The notes under the pieces are model-generated. The model was not told where the DNA came from. It was given only the letters and a program-made list of their open reading frames with translations, and made no database searches. Shown here in pieces: positions 17,164 to 31,380 of a DNA stretch of 62,024 nucleotides. The translations under genes were made by a program, and so were the position numbers. Source of the stretch: F23-B02 sp963625655. GTDB taxonomy: Bacteria; Bacillota; Clostridia; Oscillospirales; Oscillospiraceae. The DNA lies in assembly GCA_963625655.1 (NCBI GenBank), contig CAVFTS010000009.1, forward strand, positions 1 through 62,024, in the 5' to 3' direction. Each line of letters opens with the position of its first letter. The stretch's first letter is position 1.

Positions 17164-17415
17164 ATGGAAGACATTACAAGAAAATTTGCCGCTATTGACA
17201 GCAAGACCGAGATGAGAGAAATACTGTCGTCCGTGTATAACTCTCTTAAAGTCAAGGGCTACAACCCCATAAATCAGCTCGTAGGCTACATTCTGTCGGA
17301 GGATCCGACATATATCACGAACTACAACAACGCCCGCACTCTTATCTGCCGCATCGACCGTGACGAGCTTTTGCATGAGCTGCTCGTTAACTACATCGAC
17401 GAGGAGAAGCTGTAA
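17164..17415 (+). CDS. ireB: IreB family regulatory phosphoprotein (UPF0297)
   Basis: 83 residues with the family hallmarks: KTEMREILSSVYNSLKVKGYNPINQLVGYILSEDPTYIT and the C-terminal RDELLHELLVNYI. In Enterococcus the homologue is a target of the PASTA kinase IreK and affects cephalosporin tolerance; that function is transferred by family. In most Bacillota it is followed by ruvX, but here it stands alone between its own promoter and a terminator, behind pheST. GGGAGG lies 9 bases before the ATG. Confidence 0.93.
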   Translation: MEDITRKFAAIDSKTEMREILSSVYNSLKVKGYNPINQLVGYILSEDPTYITNYNNARTLICRIDRDELLHELLVNYIDEEKL

Positions 17416-17422
17416 CGAGATC

Positions 17423-17454
17423 ACAAAAGCGAAGTCTTTTGACTTCGCTTTTGT
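17423..17454. terminator. Terminator after ireB
   Basis: Perfect 14-bp inverted repeat ACAAAAGCGAAGTC/GACTTCGCTTTTGT with a TTTT loop, 8 bases after the stop. A/T ends allow function in both directions. Confidence 0.85.
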
Positions 17455-17494
17455 CTATCCAAATAAGTTTTTTTCGCAAGCGTCAATTTTCCTA

Positions 17495-17522
17495 TTGACA
17501 AACGCCGAAAATGCTGTATAAT
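17495..17522 (+). promoter_or_regulatory. Promoter of tRNA-Gln
   Basis: TTGACA (17495-17500), 16 bp, TATAAT (17517-17522), 13 bases before the mature 5' end. Confidence 0.88.
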
Positions 17523-17535
17523 ATTCCTTGCCTTT

Positions 17536-17609
17536 AGCGGATTTGTGTAATGGTAGCACGCCGGACTCTGACTCCGTTTGTGAGGGTTCGAATCCTTCAT
17601 CCGCTGCCA
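17536..17609 (+). tRNA. tRNA-Gln (anticodon CTG)
   Basis: Acceptor AGCGGAT/ATCCGCT, discriminator G and encoded CCA. The anticodon loop CTCTGAC has U33 and anticodon CUG, reading CAG. The T arm GGTTCGAATCC is standard. It is monocistronic, with its own promoter and terminator. Confidence 0.95.
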
Positions 17610-17610
17610 A

Positions 17611-17645
17611 AACCCACTGTTTTCTTAGAAAACGGTGGGTTTTTT
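17611..17645 (+). terminator. Terminator of tRNA-Gln
   Basis: 14-bp stem AACCCACTGTTTTC with GAAAACGGTGGGTT (one G-U), TTA loop, followed by T5. Confidence 0.9.
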
Positions 17646-17691
17646 GCGGTTCTGTGTCAATAGTTGGTGTAGAGCCTCTTTTAAGGGTCTG

Positions 17692-17726
17692 AAAAATCCG
17701 TGAGTCAATTGACTCACGGATTTTTT
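17692..17726 (-). terminator. Terminator of the str operon (tuf)
   Basis: A 34-bp perfect palindrome centred on AATT, with A5/T6 ends, 20 bases beyond the tuf stop. It can also stop plus-strand transcripts leaking past tRNA-Gln. Confidence 0.9.
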
Positions 17727-17744
17727 AATACAATGTCTAATTAA

Positions 17745-18947
<1,203 letters not shown>

Positions 18948-19014
18948 TATGAATATCCTCCTCAGATAAAAATTGTTTGTGAATTATTTTGAATGATATT
19001 GTGCTTAAAGCTTG

Positions 19015-21093
19015 TCAGCCCTTTTTGCGGGATCCCACAAGAGTCTCCTGAAGGCTCTTGGGAAGCTCGACATAGTGGCTGGGTTCCATGCTGTAATTCG
19101 CTCTGCCCTGCGTTTTGCTGCGCAGGTCGGTAGCGTAACCGAACATGGTGGACAGAGGCACGTTCGCCTCGATGATCGCAGCGCCGTTTCTGATGTCGGT
19201 ACCGGCGATTTGTCCTCTTCTGGCGTTGATGTCGCCCATTACGTCGCCCATATATTCGTCGGGTGCGGTAACGACGACCTTCATAATCGGCTCAAGCAGC
19301 GTGGGGCCCGCCTTTTCGCAGGCTTCCTTGAACGCCATGCTTCCGCAGATCTTAAACGCCATTTCGGAAGAGTCAACCTCGTGATACGAGCCGTCGATGA
19401 GCGTCACCTTGACGTCAACGACCTGGTATCCGGCAAGGACACCTGCCTGCATCGCGCCCTGGATGCCCTGATCCACGCAGGGGATGTATTCCTTCGGGAT
19501 CGCACCGCCGGTTATCTTGTTGATAAACTCGTAACCCTTGCCGGTCTCGTTCGGTTCGACAATGATCTTACAATGTGCGAACTGTCCCTTACCGCCGGTC
19601 TGACGTGCGTAACGGGTATCGACGGTTGCGCTGCGGGTTATAGTCTCCTTGTAGGAGACCTGCGGCTTGCCGACGTTTGCCTCTACCTTAAATTCTCTCA
19701 AAAGCCTGTCAACGATTATCTCCAGATGAAGCTCGCCCATACCGGCGATGATGGTCTGACCCGACTCCTCGTCCGTATAGGTCTTGAAGGTGGGGTCCTC
19801 CTCCGCCAGCTTCTGAAGGGCGATCGCCATTTTCTCCTGACCCGCTTTGGTCTTGGGCTCGATGGCGACACGAATGACCGGCTCCGGAAATTCCATGGAT
19901 TCCAGTATTATCGGGTTTTTCTCGTCACAGAGAGTGTCGCCCGTCGTGGTGTTTTTAAGACCGACGGCTGCGGCGATATCGCCCGAATAGACCATGCTGA
20001 GATCCTCACGGTGGTTTGCATGCATGAGCAGGATACGTCCGATTCTCTCACGCTGACCCTTTGAAGAGTTCATAACGGTCTTGCCGGCTTCCAGCGTACC
20101 TGAGTACACTCTGAAAAAGCTCAGTCTGCCGACAAAGGGGTCCGACATGATCTTGAACGCCAGTGCGGAGAAGGGAGCGTCGTCCGACGCTTCTCTGCTC
20201 TCCTCCTCGTCGGTCTTGGGGTTTATGCCCTTAATGGCCGGGATGTCCAGCGGAGAGGGCATATAGTCCACGATCGCATCGAGGAGCTTCTGCACGCCTT
20301 TATTTTTGTAGGATGTTCCGCACACCACCGGCACCATGCTTACGGTGACGGTCGCCTTTCTGATGGCGGCACGGAGCATATCCTGAGGTATTTCCTCTCC
20401 GTCGAGATAAAGCATCATTATCTCGTCGTCGAAATCGGAGACTGCCTCTAAGAGCTTGATACGATACTCCTCGGCCAATTCACGCATATCCTCGGGGATC
20501 TCCTCGGTGCGCATATCGTTGCCGAGATCGTCGTAATAAATGCGGGCATTCATCTCCACGAGATCAATTATGCCCCTAAAGTCGGCTTCCGAACCGATGG
20601 GAAGCTGGATGGGAACGGCATTGCACTTCAGTCTGTCATGCACCATGTTGAGTACATTGAAGAAATCGGCGCCCATAATGTCCATCTTATTGACGTAAAT
20701 CATACGGGGTACATTATAGTGGTCGGCCTGTCTCCATACCGTTTCGGACTGAGGCTCGACTCCGCCCTTGGCACAAAGCACGGTAACGCAGCCGTCCAGC
20801 ACTCGCAGAGAGCGCTCGACCTCCACGGTAAAGTCAACGTGTCCCGGAGTGTCGATGATGTTGATACGGGTGTTCTTCCAATGACAGGTGGTAGCGGCAG
20901 AGGTGATGGTGATACCCCTCTCCTGCTCCTGCTCCATCCAGTCCATGGTCGCCGTACCCTCGTGGGTCTCACCGATCTTGTAGTTCACGCCGGTGTAGTA
21001 CAGAATACGCTCTGTCGTCGTAGTCTTTCCGGCGTCAATGTGAGCCATGATTCCGATATTTCTGGTTTTTTCAAGTGAAAACTGTCTGGGCAT
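19015..21093 (-). CDS. fusA: Elongation factor G
   Basis: 692 residues. The translocase GTPase has the canonical motifs AHIDAGKTTT, RGITI, DTPGHVDF and NKMD, in contrast to the paralogue at 6169-8175. Domains II-V are complete, with the domain IV loop in SYKETITRSATVDTRYARQTGGKGQ. It lies 18 bases downstream of rpsG, with CGGAGA before the ATG, as in the conserved str operon. Confidence 0.98.
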   Translation of the reverse strand: MPRQFSLEKTRNIGIMAHIDAGKTTTTERILYYTGVNYKIGETHEGTATMDWMEQEQERGITITSAATTCHWKNTRINIIDTPGHVDFTVEVERSLRVLDGCVTVLCAKGGVEPQSETVWRQADHYNVPRMIYVNKMDIMGADFFNVLNMVHDRLKCNAVPIQLPIGSEADFRGIIDLVEMNARIYYDDLGNDMRTEEIPEDMRELAEEYRIKLLEAVSDFDDEIMMLYLDGEEIPQDMLRAAIRKATVTVSMVPVVCGTSYKNKGVQKLLDAIVDYMPSPLDIPAIKGINPKTDEEESREASDDAPFSALAFKIMSDPFVGRLSFFRVYSGTLEAGKTVMNSSKGQRERIGRILLMHANHREDLSMVYSGDIAAAVGLKNTTTGDTLCDEKNPIILESMEFPEPVIRVAIEPKTKAGQEKMAIALQKLAEEDPTFKTYTDEESGQTIIAGMGELHLEIIVDRLLREFKVEANVGKPQVSYKETITRSATVDTRYARQTGGKGQFAHCKIIVEPNETGKGYEFINKITGGAIPKEYIPCVDQGIQGAMQAGVLAGYQVVDVKVTLIDGSYHEVDSSEMAFKICGSMAFKEACEKAGPTLLEPIMKVVVTAPDEYMGDVMGDINARRGQIAGTDIRNGAAIIEANVPLSTMFGYATDLRSKTQGRANYSMEPSHYVELPKSLQETLVGSRKKG

Positions 21094-21111
21094 AATCTTC
21101 TCCGTTTCAGA

Positions 21112-21582
21112 TTACCATCTGAAGTGTGCGAATGCCTTGTTGGAGTCTGCCATCTTGTGAGTATCCTCACGCTTCTTGACAGATGCGCCGAGATTGTTGC
21201 AGGCATCCATGATCTCGCCGGCGAGACGCTCCTTCATGGTCTTTTCGCTGCGCTTGCGGGCATAGCCGACGAGCCAACGGAGACCGAGAGTCTGACGACG
21301 TGCGGGTCTTACTTCGATAGGAACCTGGTAAGTCGCACCGCCGACACGGCGAGCCTTAACTTCCAGGCTGGGCATGATGTTATTCATTGCCTCGGTGAAG
21401 GCTTCAAGGGGATCCTTGCCGCTCTTCTCCTTGATGATGTCAAAAGCATCGTAAACGACCTTCTGAGCAACACCTTTCTTGCCGTCCAGCATAATGGCGT
21501 TTATAAGCTTGGTGACAAGCACGCTGTTATACATAGGATCGGGTAAAATTTCTCTCTTGGGAACATTACCTCTTCTGGGCAC
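21112..21582 (-). CDS. rpsG: 30S ribosomal protein S7
   Basis: 156 residues, beginning MPRRGNVPKREILPDP. The conserved RRVGGATYQVPIEVRP and the C-terminal KMADSNKAFAHFRW are present. It binds the 3' major domain of 16S rRNA and is the usual autoregulator of str operons. The 128-base gap to rpsL contains short inverted repeats (GTTATC...GATAAC near 21660-21680), which could be part of such control, but I see no clear promoter there. AAGGAGGGAA precedes the start. Confidence 0.97.
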   Translation of the reverse strand: MPRRGNVPKREILPDPMYNSVLVTKLINAIMLDGKKGVAQKVVYDAFDIIKEKSGKDPLEAFTEAMNNIMPSLEVKARRVGGATYQVPIEVRPARRQTLGLRWLVGYARKRSEKTMKERLAGEIMDACNNLGASVKKREDTHKMADSNKAFAHFRW

Positions 21583-21710
21583 TGTTGCTTCCCTCCTTCA
21601 TTAAAGAATGATTTCACAGGTACTCGGTGGCGTCGATGCGCCCCCGTCTGCGCCCTGAGGTTATCCCTAATATGATAACAACAGGGCAAAATAATTTGCG
21701 ATGCTGGTTC

Positions 21711-22136
21711 TTACTTCTTCTTTGCAGCCTTGGGTCTCTTTGCGCCGTACTTGGAACGGGCCTGCATACGTCCGGTCACGCCCTGTGCATCGAGGGTGCC
21801 TCTGATGATGTGGTAACGGACACCGGGAAGGTCCTTGACACGGCCGCCGCGGATCATAACAACGCTGTGCTCCTGAAGATTGTGGCCGACACCGGGAATG
21901 TATGCGGTGACTTCATAGCCGTTGGTCAGGCGGACACGGGCGATCTTACGCAGTGCGGAGTTAGGCTTCTTGGGGGTGGAGGTACGGACTGCGGTGCAGA
22001 CGCCTCTCTTCTGAGGAGAGCTGAGATCGGTCTCACAGTTCTTCAGAGTGTTCAGTCCCTTCTGCATTGCGGGGGAGGTGGACTTGTAGGTAACCTTCTC
22101 TCTGCCTTTTCTTACCAGCTGGTTAAACGTAGGCAA
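21711..22136 (-). CDS. rpsL: 30S ribosomal protein S12
   Basis: 141 residues. It contains TPKKPNSALRK and GGRVKDLPGVRYH, where the two lysines that respond to streptomycin in other bacteria have the susceptible (wild-type) identity. The C-terminal extension is KYGAKRPKAAKKK. It is the first gene of the str operon, with AAGGAG before the ATG. The L7Ae-like gene often found between rpoC and rpsL is absent. Confidence 0.98.
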   Translation of the reverse strand: MPTFNQLVRKGREKVTYKSTSPAMQKGLNTLKNCETDLSSPQKRGVCTAVRTSTPKKPNSALRKIARVRLTNGYEVTAYIPGVGHNLQEHSVVMIRGGRVKDLPGVRYHIIRGTLDAQGVTGRMQARSKYGAKRPKAAKKK

Positions 22137-22230
22137 AATTCATTACTCCTTTCTTCGGAAATTCCTTGGTTTCCAAGGTCTGTGTCGGGGAAAGCGCAAT
22201 TTGGGCGCAGTTAACCCCACACGTTCTAAA

Positions 22231-22259
22231 ATTTTATCAGAATGCACAAAAATAGTCAA
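22231..22259 (-). promoter_or_regulatory. Promoter of rpsL-rpsG-fusA-tuf
   Basis: Minus strand TTGACT (22254-22259), 17 bp, TAAAAT (22231-22236), giving a leader of about 90 bases before rpsL. It separates the str genes from rpoBC transcriptionally. Confidence 0.8.
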
Positions 22260-22340
22260 GGAATTTTTTGCACAAACACGATGTTATTTTAAGCATTTTT
22301 TCTGCGATTTTGCATAGTCGGGCGCCTACACTCCGCAGCA

Positions 22341-22366
22341 AAGCCGCAGAGACTGCTCTGCGGCTT
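22341..22366 (-). terminator. Hairpin terminator after rpoC
   Basis: AAGCCGCAGAG/CTCTGCGGCTT with a 4-base loop, 17 bases past the rpoC stop. The T run is short (TTTGC), so some read-through into the str operon is likely. Confidence 0.65.
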
Positions 22367-22382
22367 TGTGGTTTGATGTTTA

Positions 22383-26123
<3,741 letters not shown>

Positions 26124-26125
26124 AA

Positions 26126-29100
26126 TTACTCGTCCTCCTCGCTGTCAAAGTCAAAGCCGCCGAAGCCGAAGTCTTCATCCTCCGGTTCGGGTGCGTTCTC
26201 AACGGTGTAGCCCTCGCTGGCAAAATCGTCGTCGCTGAAGTCGTTGTACACCTCGTCCTTCATGCCGGGGATGAAATCGTCCTCATCGTCCTCTTTAAGC
26301 TCGATCTCGCCGCCGTCCTTGTCGAGGACACGGACGTCAAGGCACAGAGACTGAAGCTCCTTAACAAGAACCTTGAAGGATTCCGGCACGCCGGGTTCGG
26401 GGATGTTGTTGCCCTTTACGATGCTCTCGTAGGTGCGTACACGGCCGGTAACGTCGTCGGACTTGACCGTGAGTATTTCCTGAAGGGTGTGTGCGGCGCC
26501 GTATGCTTCCAGCGCCCAAACTTCCATTTCGCCGAAGCGCTGGCCGCCGAACTGTGCCTTGCCGCCCAAAGGCTGCTGGGTAACGAGGCTGTACGGTCCG
26601 GTGGAGCGGGCGTGTATCTTATCGTCAACGAGGTGGTGCAGCTTGAGGAAGTAGACCCAGCCGACGGTGACGTCGTTGTCAAACTTCTCGCCGGTACGTC
26701 CGTCGTAAAGCTCGCTCTTGCCGTCCTCACGCAGTCCCGCCTGACGCAGGGTCGCACGGATGGTCTCCTCGTTTGCGCCGTTGAATATCGGGGTGGCGAC
26801 CTTCCATCCGAGCGCCTGGGCAGCGTAGCCGAGGTGAACCTCAAGCACCTGTCCGATGTTCATACGGGAGGGAACGCCCAGGGGGTTAAGCACTATATCG
26901 AGCGGAGTGCCGTCGGGCAGATAGGGCATATCCTCTCTCGGAAGGATGCGGGATACGACGCCCTTGTTGCCGTGACGTCCCGCCATCTTGTCGCCCACGG
27001 AGATCTTACGCTTCTGAGCGATGTAAACACGGACGACCTGATTTACGCCGGGGCTCATCTCGTCGCCGTTTTCACGGGTGAATACCTTGACGTCAACGAT
27101 TATGCCGCTTTCTCCGTGAGGCACCTTCAGCGAGGTGTCACGAACCTCTCTCGCCTTCTCGCCGAAGATGGCACGGAGCAGGCGCTCCTCTGCGGTGAGG
27201 TCGGTCTCGCCCTTGGGCGTCACCTTGCCGACGAGAATGTCTCCGGCACGAACCTCTGCGCCGACGGAGATGATGCCTCTCTCGTCGAGATACTTGAGTG
27301 CATCGTCGCCGACGCCGGGGATGTCTCTCGTGATCTCCTCGGGTCCGAGCTTGGTGTCTCGTGCGTCACACTCGTACTCCTCGATATGGATGGAGGTGAA
27401 CACGTCCTCCATAACGAGACGTTCGTTTATAAGGATAGCGTCCTCGTAGTTGTAGCCTTCCCACGTCATAAAGCCGACGAGGATGTTCTTACCCAGAGAG
27501 ATCTCGCCCTGGCTGGTGCTGGGGCCGTCGGCAATGACGTCGCCCTCATGCACACGCTCGCCCAACGAAACGATGGGACGCTGGTTTACGCAGGTGCCCT
27601 GGTTGGAGCGGGCAAACTTTATGAGCTTGTAGCTCTTTATCTCGCCGCTGTCGTACTTTATCGCAACGACGTCGGCGTCGGCTCTGATAACCTCGCCGTC
27701 ACCCTCTGCAAGCACCACGACGCCGGAGTCGACGGCGCACTTATGCTCGATGCCGGTGGCAACGATAGGAGCCTGAGTCACCATAAGAGGAACCGCCTGA
27801 CGCTGCATATTTGCGCCCATCAGCGCACGGTTGGCGTCGTCGTTTTCAAGGAACGGGATCATTGCGGTCGCAATGGAGACCATCATACGGGGGCTTACGT
27901 CAACGTAATCGACACGGTCACGGTCTACCTCGATGATTTCGTCACGGTGGCGGCAGGTGATACGCTTATTGATAAAGCAGCCGTTCTCGTCCACAGGCTC
28001 GGTAGCCTGAGCGACGATGTAGTTATCCTCAACGTCTGCGGTCATGTAATCGACCTGATCGGTCAGACGTCCGGTCTCCTTATCGACCTTACGGAAGGGA
28101 GCCACAAGGAAGCCGTACTCATTGGCACGGGCGTAGGATGCGAGGTAAGAGATAAGTCCGATGTTGGGGCCTTCGGGAGTCTCTATGGGGCAGAGACGGC
28201 CGTAGTGGCTGTAATGAACGTCTCGAACGTCGAACGAAGCTCTCTCTCTGCTCAGACCGCCGGGGCCGAGTGCGGACATACGGCGTTTATGAGTAAGCTC
28301 GGAGAGGGGGTTTGTCTGATCCATGAACTGGCTCAGGGGGCTGGAGCCGAAGAACTCCTTTATCGCAGCCGTCACGGGACGGATGTTTATAAGGCTCTGA
28401 GGAGTGACGATGTCGAGATCCTGAAGCGTCATGCGCTCTCTGATGACACGCTCCATGCGGGAGAAACCGATGCGGAACTGATTCTGAAGCAGCTCGCCCA
28501 CTCTGCGGACACGGCGGTTGCCGAGATGGTCGATATCGTCCTTCTCGCCGATGCCGTACGCAAGACAGTTGAGGTAGTTGACGGAAGCGAAAATGTCGTC
28601 CGCAACGATGTGCTTGGGGATCAGAACGTCGATGTTCTCGACGATGGCGTCACGCAGCGCCTCGCCCTCGTACTGCTCAAGCAGTCCGGCAAGGACGATG
28701 CCTCTCACCTTTTCGGTCACGCCGATCTCCTTGGGGTCGAAGTCAACGTAGTTTGCAAGATCGACCATGCCGTTGGAGAAAACCTTGACGGTCTTGCCCT
28801 CAACGCTGAGGTAGACCTCGTTTGCTCCGGACGCCTCAACGAGCTGTGCCTTTTCTCTCGAAAGAACCTCGCCCTCGTCGGCGATTATCTCGCCGGTGCG
28901 GGGATCGGCAACGGGCAGAGCAAGCATAAAGCCCGCAATGCGGCGGCCGAGCGCAAGCTTCTTGTTGAACTTGTAGCGTCCGACGTTGGATATGTCGTAG
29001 CGGCGGCGGTCATAGAACAGACCGTTGAGCAGAACCTCGGCGCTTTCCACGGTGGGAGGATCGCCGGGACGCAGCTTGCGGTAGATCTCCATGAGGCACT

Positions 29101-29848
29101 CGTCTCTGTTTGCGGCGGTGTCCTTGTCGAGGGTGGCGGTCATGCGCTCGTCCTCGCCGTAGATCTCCTTTATGCGCTCGTTGGTCATTGCGCCGACAAC
29201 GGGGTCGGAAACGCAGCTCAGCCACGTTTCGGGCTTTGCGGCGTCGTACTTGCCCATTGCCTTGAGGAACCATGTGATGGGCAGCTTGCGGTTCTTGTCG
29301 ATGCGGACATAGAACACGTCGTTTGCGTCCGTCTCGTACTCAAGCCATGCGCCGTGGTACGGGATGACGGTTGCCGCATACAGGCTCGTCATGCTGCGGT
29401 CGGTGGTCTTATCGTAATATATACCGGGTGAGCGGACTATCTGAGAGACGATGACTCGTTCCGCACCGTTTATTATAAAGGTGCCGCCGGCGGTCATTAT
29501 GGGGAAGTCACCCATAAAGATCTCCTGCTCCTTGATCTCCTCGGTCTCCATGTTGCGCAGGCGCACGCTCACCTTCAAAGGTGCGGCATACGTTGCGTCC
29601 CTCGCCTTGCACTCCTCCTCGGTGTACTTGGGCTTCTCGTCCATGGAATAATCCACGAAGCTCAGCTCAAGATTGCCGGAGTAGTCGGTCACGGCTGCCG
29701 TATCCCGAAATACCTCTCGCAGTCCGGTTTCGAGGAACCACTTGTAGGACTTCTTCTGGATTTCGAGCAGGTTGGGCATATCCTGGATCTCTTCGCTGCG
29801 GGCAAAGCTCTTTCTCAAAGTCTTGCCGTAGAGAACGTCTTTGGGCAT
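26126..29848 (-). CDS. rpoB: RNA polymerase beta subunit
   Basis: 1240 residues. The rifampicin pocket reads SSPLSQFMDQTNPLSELTHKRR followed by MSALGPGG. The residues equivalent to D516, H526 and S531 are wild type, but the residue equivalent to E. coli Q510 is proline. The active-site segments GYNYEDAILINERLV and KMAGRHGNKGVVS are intact. The C-terminus has an acidic tail (EPEDEDFGFGGFDFDSEEDE). GGAGTGAG precedes the ATG. The rplKAJL genes that usually lie upstream are absent, and rpoB has its own promoter in a divergent region. Confidence 0.98.
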   Translation of the reverse strand: MPKDVLYGKTLRKSFARSEEIQDMPNLLEIQKKSYKWFLETGLREVFRDTAAVTDYSGNLELSFVDYSMDEKPKYTEEECKARDATYAAPLKVSVRLRNMETEEIKEQEIFMGDFPIMTAGGTFIINGAERVIVSQIVRSPGIYYDKTTDRSMTSLYAATVIPYHGAWLEYETDANDVFYVRIDKNRKLPITWFLKAMGKYDAAKPETWLSCVSDPVVGAMTNERIKEIYGEDERMTATLDKDTAANRDECLMEIYRKLRPGDPPTVESAEVLLNGLFYDRRRYDISNVGRYKFNKKLALGRRIAGFMLALPVADPRTGEIIADEGEVLSREKAQLVEASGANEVYLSVEGKTVKVFSNGMVDLANYVDFDPKEIGVTEKVRGIVLAGLLEQYEGEALRDAIVENIDVLIPKHIVADDIFASVNYLNCLAYGIGEKDDIDHLGNRRVRRVGELLQNQFRIGFSRMERVIRERMTLQDLDIVTPQSLINIRPVTAAIKEFFGSSPLSQFMDQTNPLSELTHKRRMSALGPGGLSRERASFDVRDVHYSHYGRLCPIETPEGPNIGLISYLASYARANEYGFLVAPFRKVDKETGRLTDQVDYMTADVEDNYIVAQATEPVDENGCFINKRITCRHRDEIIEVDRDRVDYVDVSPRMMVSIATAMIPFLENDDANRALMGANMQRQAVPLMVTQAPIVATGIEHKCAVDSGVVVLAEGDGEVIRADADVVAIKYDSGEIKSYKLIKFARSNQGTCVNQRPIVSLGERVHEGDVIADGPSTSQGEISLGKNILVGFMTWEGYNYEDAILINERLVMEDVFTSIHIEEYECDARDTKLGPEEITRDIPGVGDDALKYLDERGIISVGAEVRAGDILVGKVTPKGETDLTAEERLLRAIFGEKAREVRDTSLKVPHGESGIIVDVKVFTRENGDEMSPGVNQVVRVYIAQKRKISVGDKMAGRHGNKGVVSRILPREDMPYLPDGTPLDIVLNPLGVPSRMNIGQVLEVHLGYAAQALGWKVATPIFNGANEETIRATLRQAGLREDGKSELYDGRTGEKFDNDVTVGWVYFLKLHHLVDDKIHARSTGPYSLVTQQPLGGKAQFGGQRFGEMEVWALEAYGAAHTLQEILTVKSDDVTGRVRTYESIVKGNNIPEPGVPESFKVLVKELQSLCLDVRVLDKDGGEIELKEDDEDDFIPGMKDEVYNDFSDDDFASEGYTVENAPEPEDEDFGFGGFDFDSEEDE

Positions 29849-29877
29849 TTGCGCTCACTCCTTCGTTATTGTTGGAC

Positions 29878-29911
29878 ACCCGGATGAGTTGTTGTTTTGT
29901 TCACATCCGGT
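29878..29911 (-). other. Hairpin in the rpoB leader
   Basis: Minus-strand CACCGGATG pairs with CATCCGGGTG (one bulged G) around an A-rich loop, about 30 bases before the rpoB start codon. It is a leader structure that could tune initiation or RNA stability; no T run follows. Confidence 0.45.
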
Positions 29912-29912
29912 G

Positions 29913-29941
29913 TTGTATTTACGGGTTCTTCATGCTATACT
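29913..29941 (+). promoter_or_regulatory. Possible promoter of the glycosyltransferase-like gene
   Basis: TTGTAT (29913-29918), 17 bp, TATACT (29936-29941). It would give a leader of about 155 bases containing the hairpin at 30054-30082. Confidence 0.5.
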
Positions 29942-29996
29942 CGGAATGTAAAGACTGGGTGTTTATCGCTACTTTTCCAAAATAACATAGCAAGCT

Positions 29997-30025
29997 ATTT
30001 TATCATTCGTACATTCCCATGTCAA
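29997..30025 (-). promoter_or_regulatory. Promoter of rpoBC
   Basis: Minus strand TTGACA (30020-30025), 17 bp, TAAAAT (29997-30002); near consensus. Confidence 0.88.
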
Positions 30026-30053
30026 GTATATTTTTGTGAATTATGGCTTTTTT

Positions 30054-30082
30054 GGCGGCGGCTGTGGCTCCCGCCTTTTTTT
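30054..30082 (+). terminator. Terminator-like hairpin before a ribosome binding site (attenuator?)
   Basis: GGCGG (30054-30058) and CCGCC (30071-30075), followed by T7. The GGAGGTGA of the next gene begins only 7 bases later. If the promoter at 29913 is used, the hairpin lies inside the leader and would attenuate the gene. Confidence 0.5.
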
Positions 30083-30102
30083 GCGCCCGGAGGTGACCGA
30101 AT

Positions 30103-31329
30103 ATGACGATTTTCATTACCGCCGCAATAATGCTGATGATGCTGCTCAGCCTTGCTCTTCTTTGGCGTGAGGGGCTGTGCCGCAGCTTCCGCTCATTTGT
30201 GTTTGCTCTGCTGCCGCTCGCAGCCGCATTTCTGCTGAGGATACCCCTGCTGCCGAAGGAAACCGCAGATTATCAGGTGTTCCTTGCGCCTTGGGTGGAC
30301 TTTTTCCGCACCTACGGCTTTGAGGGGCTGTCGATGAGCGTCGGCAACTACAATCCCCCGTATCTGTATTTCCTCGCTCTGTTTTCCTATCTCAATATGC
30401 CGCCGCTTTACCCCATAAAGCTTCTGAGCATGCTGTTTGACGTTCTGCTGGCGTGGTCTGTTTTGAAGCTCGTTTCTCTGTACACCGAAAACCGTAAAGC
30501 ACGCTTTGTGTCGTTTTTTGCGGCGCTCGTGCTGCCGACGGTCGTACTCAACGGCGCCTGCTGGGGGCAGTGCGACTCGATATACGTTTTCTTCGGACTT
30601 ATCAGCATATACTGTGCGCTCTCGGAAAAGCCCGTGCGGGCAATGCTCTGCATCGCGGCCTCCCTTGCGTTCAAGCTTCAGGCGGTGTTTATAATGCCGA
30701 TATTCTTTGTGTTCCTTGTAGACGGGCGCATAAAGCTCAGGCATCTCCCGATCTTCCCCGCCGCCTATGTTCTGTACCTTCTGCCGCCCGTGCTTTTGGG
30801 GCGTGATTTTACGGAGACGATGACGCTCTACATTTCTAACGCCTCGACCGCAGGCGACGGGCTCAATTACAATTCGCCGTCTCTGTACTCGATATTCGAT
30901 TCCCTTGACACGGCGCTCTGGTCGGAGATCGGCGTTGCGCTTGCCTTTGCGTTCATGCTTCTTATCTTCGTTGCCGCCGTGAGCCTCAAGCGGCACGGCA
31001 GGCTGAGCGGCAGGCTGATGCTGCACCTTTCGCTGCTGCTCATTGTGGGTATCCCGTTTTTGCTGCCGCATATGCACGACCGCTACTTCTTCGCCGCCGA
31101 CATTCTTGCGCTTGCGCTGTGCTTTCTCGATGCCCGCACAGTCCCCTGTGCGGTGTGCGTGCAGTGCGCTTCCCTGCTCTGCTATCGGGCATACCTGCGC
31201 AATGCCTACCTGCTGCCGCCCGACGTCGCCGGATGCCTTATGCTGCTCGCATTTGCGGGGTATATCGGATTTACCGTCGCCGCCGTTTTCGGTGAAAAAC
31301 GCAACGATCCGAAAAATTGCGAAAATTAG
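30103..31329 (+). CDS. Polytopic glycosyltransferase-like membrane protein (GT-C, Gpi18-like)
   Basis: 408 residues with about ten membrane helices. The first exported loop carries a lone acidic pair (ETADYQVFLAPWVDFFRTYG) and NYNPPYLYF, the layout of GT-C enzymes that use polyprenyl-phosphate sugars. CWGQCDSIYVFFGLISIY and HMHDRYFFAADILAL match the family of predicted mannosyltransferases related to eukaryotic Gpi18 (COG5542). Donor and acceptor are unknown. GGAGGTGA lies 7 bases before the ATG. It is divergent from rpoBC and single, and the terminator-like hairpin just before it suggests transcription attenuation. Confidence 0.75.
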   Translation: MTIFITAAIMLMMLLSLALLWREGLCRSFRSFVFALLPLAAAFLLRIPLLPKETADYQVFLAPWVDFFRTYGFEGLSMSVGNYNPPYLYFLALFSYLNMPPLYPIKLLSMLFDVLLAWSVLKLVSLYTENRKARFVSFFAALVLPTVVLNGACWGQCDSIYVFFGLISIYCALSEKPVRAMLCIAASLAFKLQAVFIMPIFFVFLVDGRIKLRHLPIFPAAYVLYLLPPVLLGRDFTETMTLYISNASTAGDGLNYNSPSLYSIFDSLDTALWSEIGVALAFAFMLLIFVAAVSLKRHGRLSGRLMLHLSLLLIVGIPFLLPHMHDRYFFAADILALALCFLDARTVPCAVCVQCASLLCYRAYLRNAYLLPPDVAGCLMLLAFAGYIGFTVAAVFGEKRNDPKNCEN

Positions 31330-31332
31330 CTC

Positions 31333-31360
31333 TTGACATTCTCCGCATATCTGCTATAAT
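31333..31360 (+). promoter_or_regulatory. Promoter of tRNA-Leu
   Basis: TTGACA (31333-31338), 16 bp, TATAAT (31355-31360), 20 bases before the tRNA; same architecture as the tRNA-Gln promoter. Confidence 0.9.
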
Positions 31361-31380
31361 AACTCATGCCTTCGGGCCAT

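Noticed and set aside
26489..29431. 980-codon frame antisense to rpoB, and similar long frames opposite ppdK, fusA and rpoC
   Set aside because: Same cause; the sense genes are certain, and the antisense products are low-information leucine/valine/histidine-rich strings.
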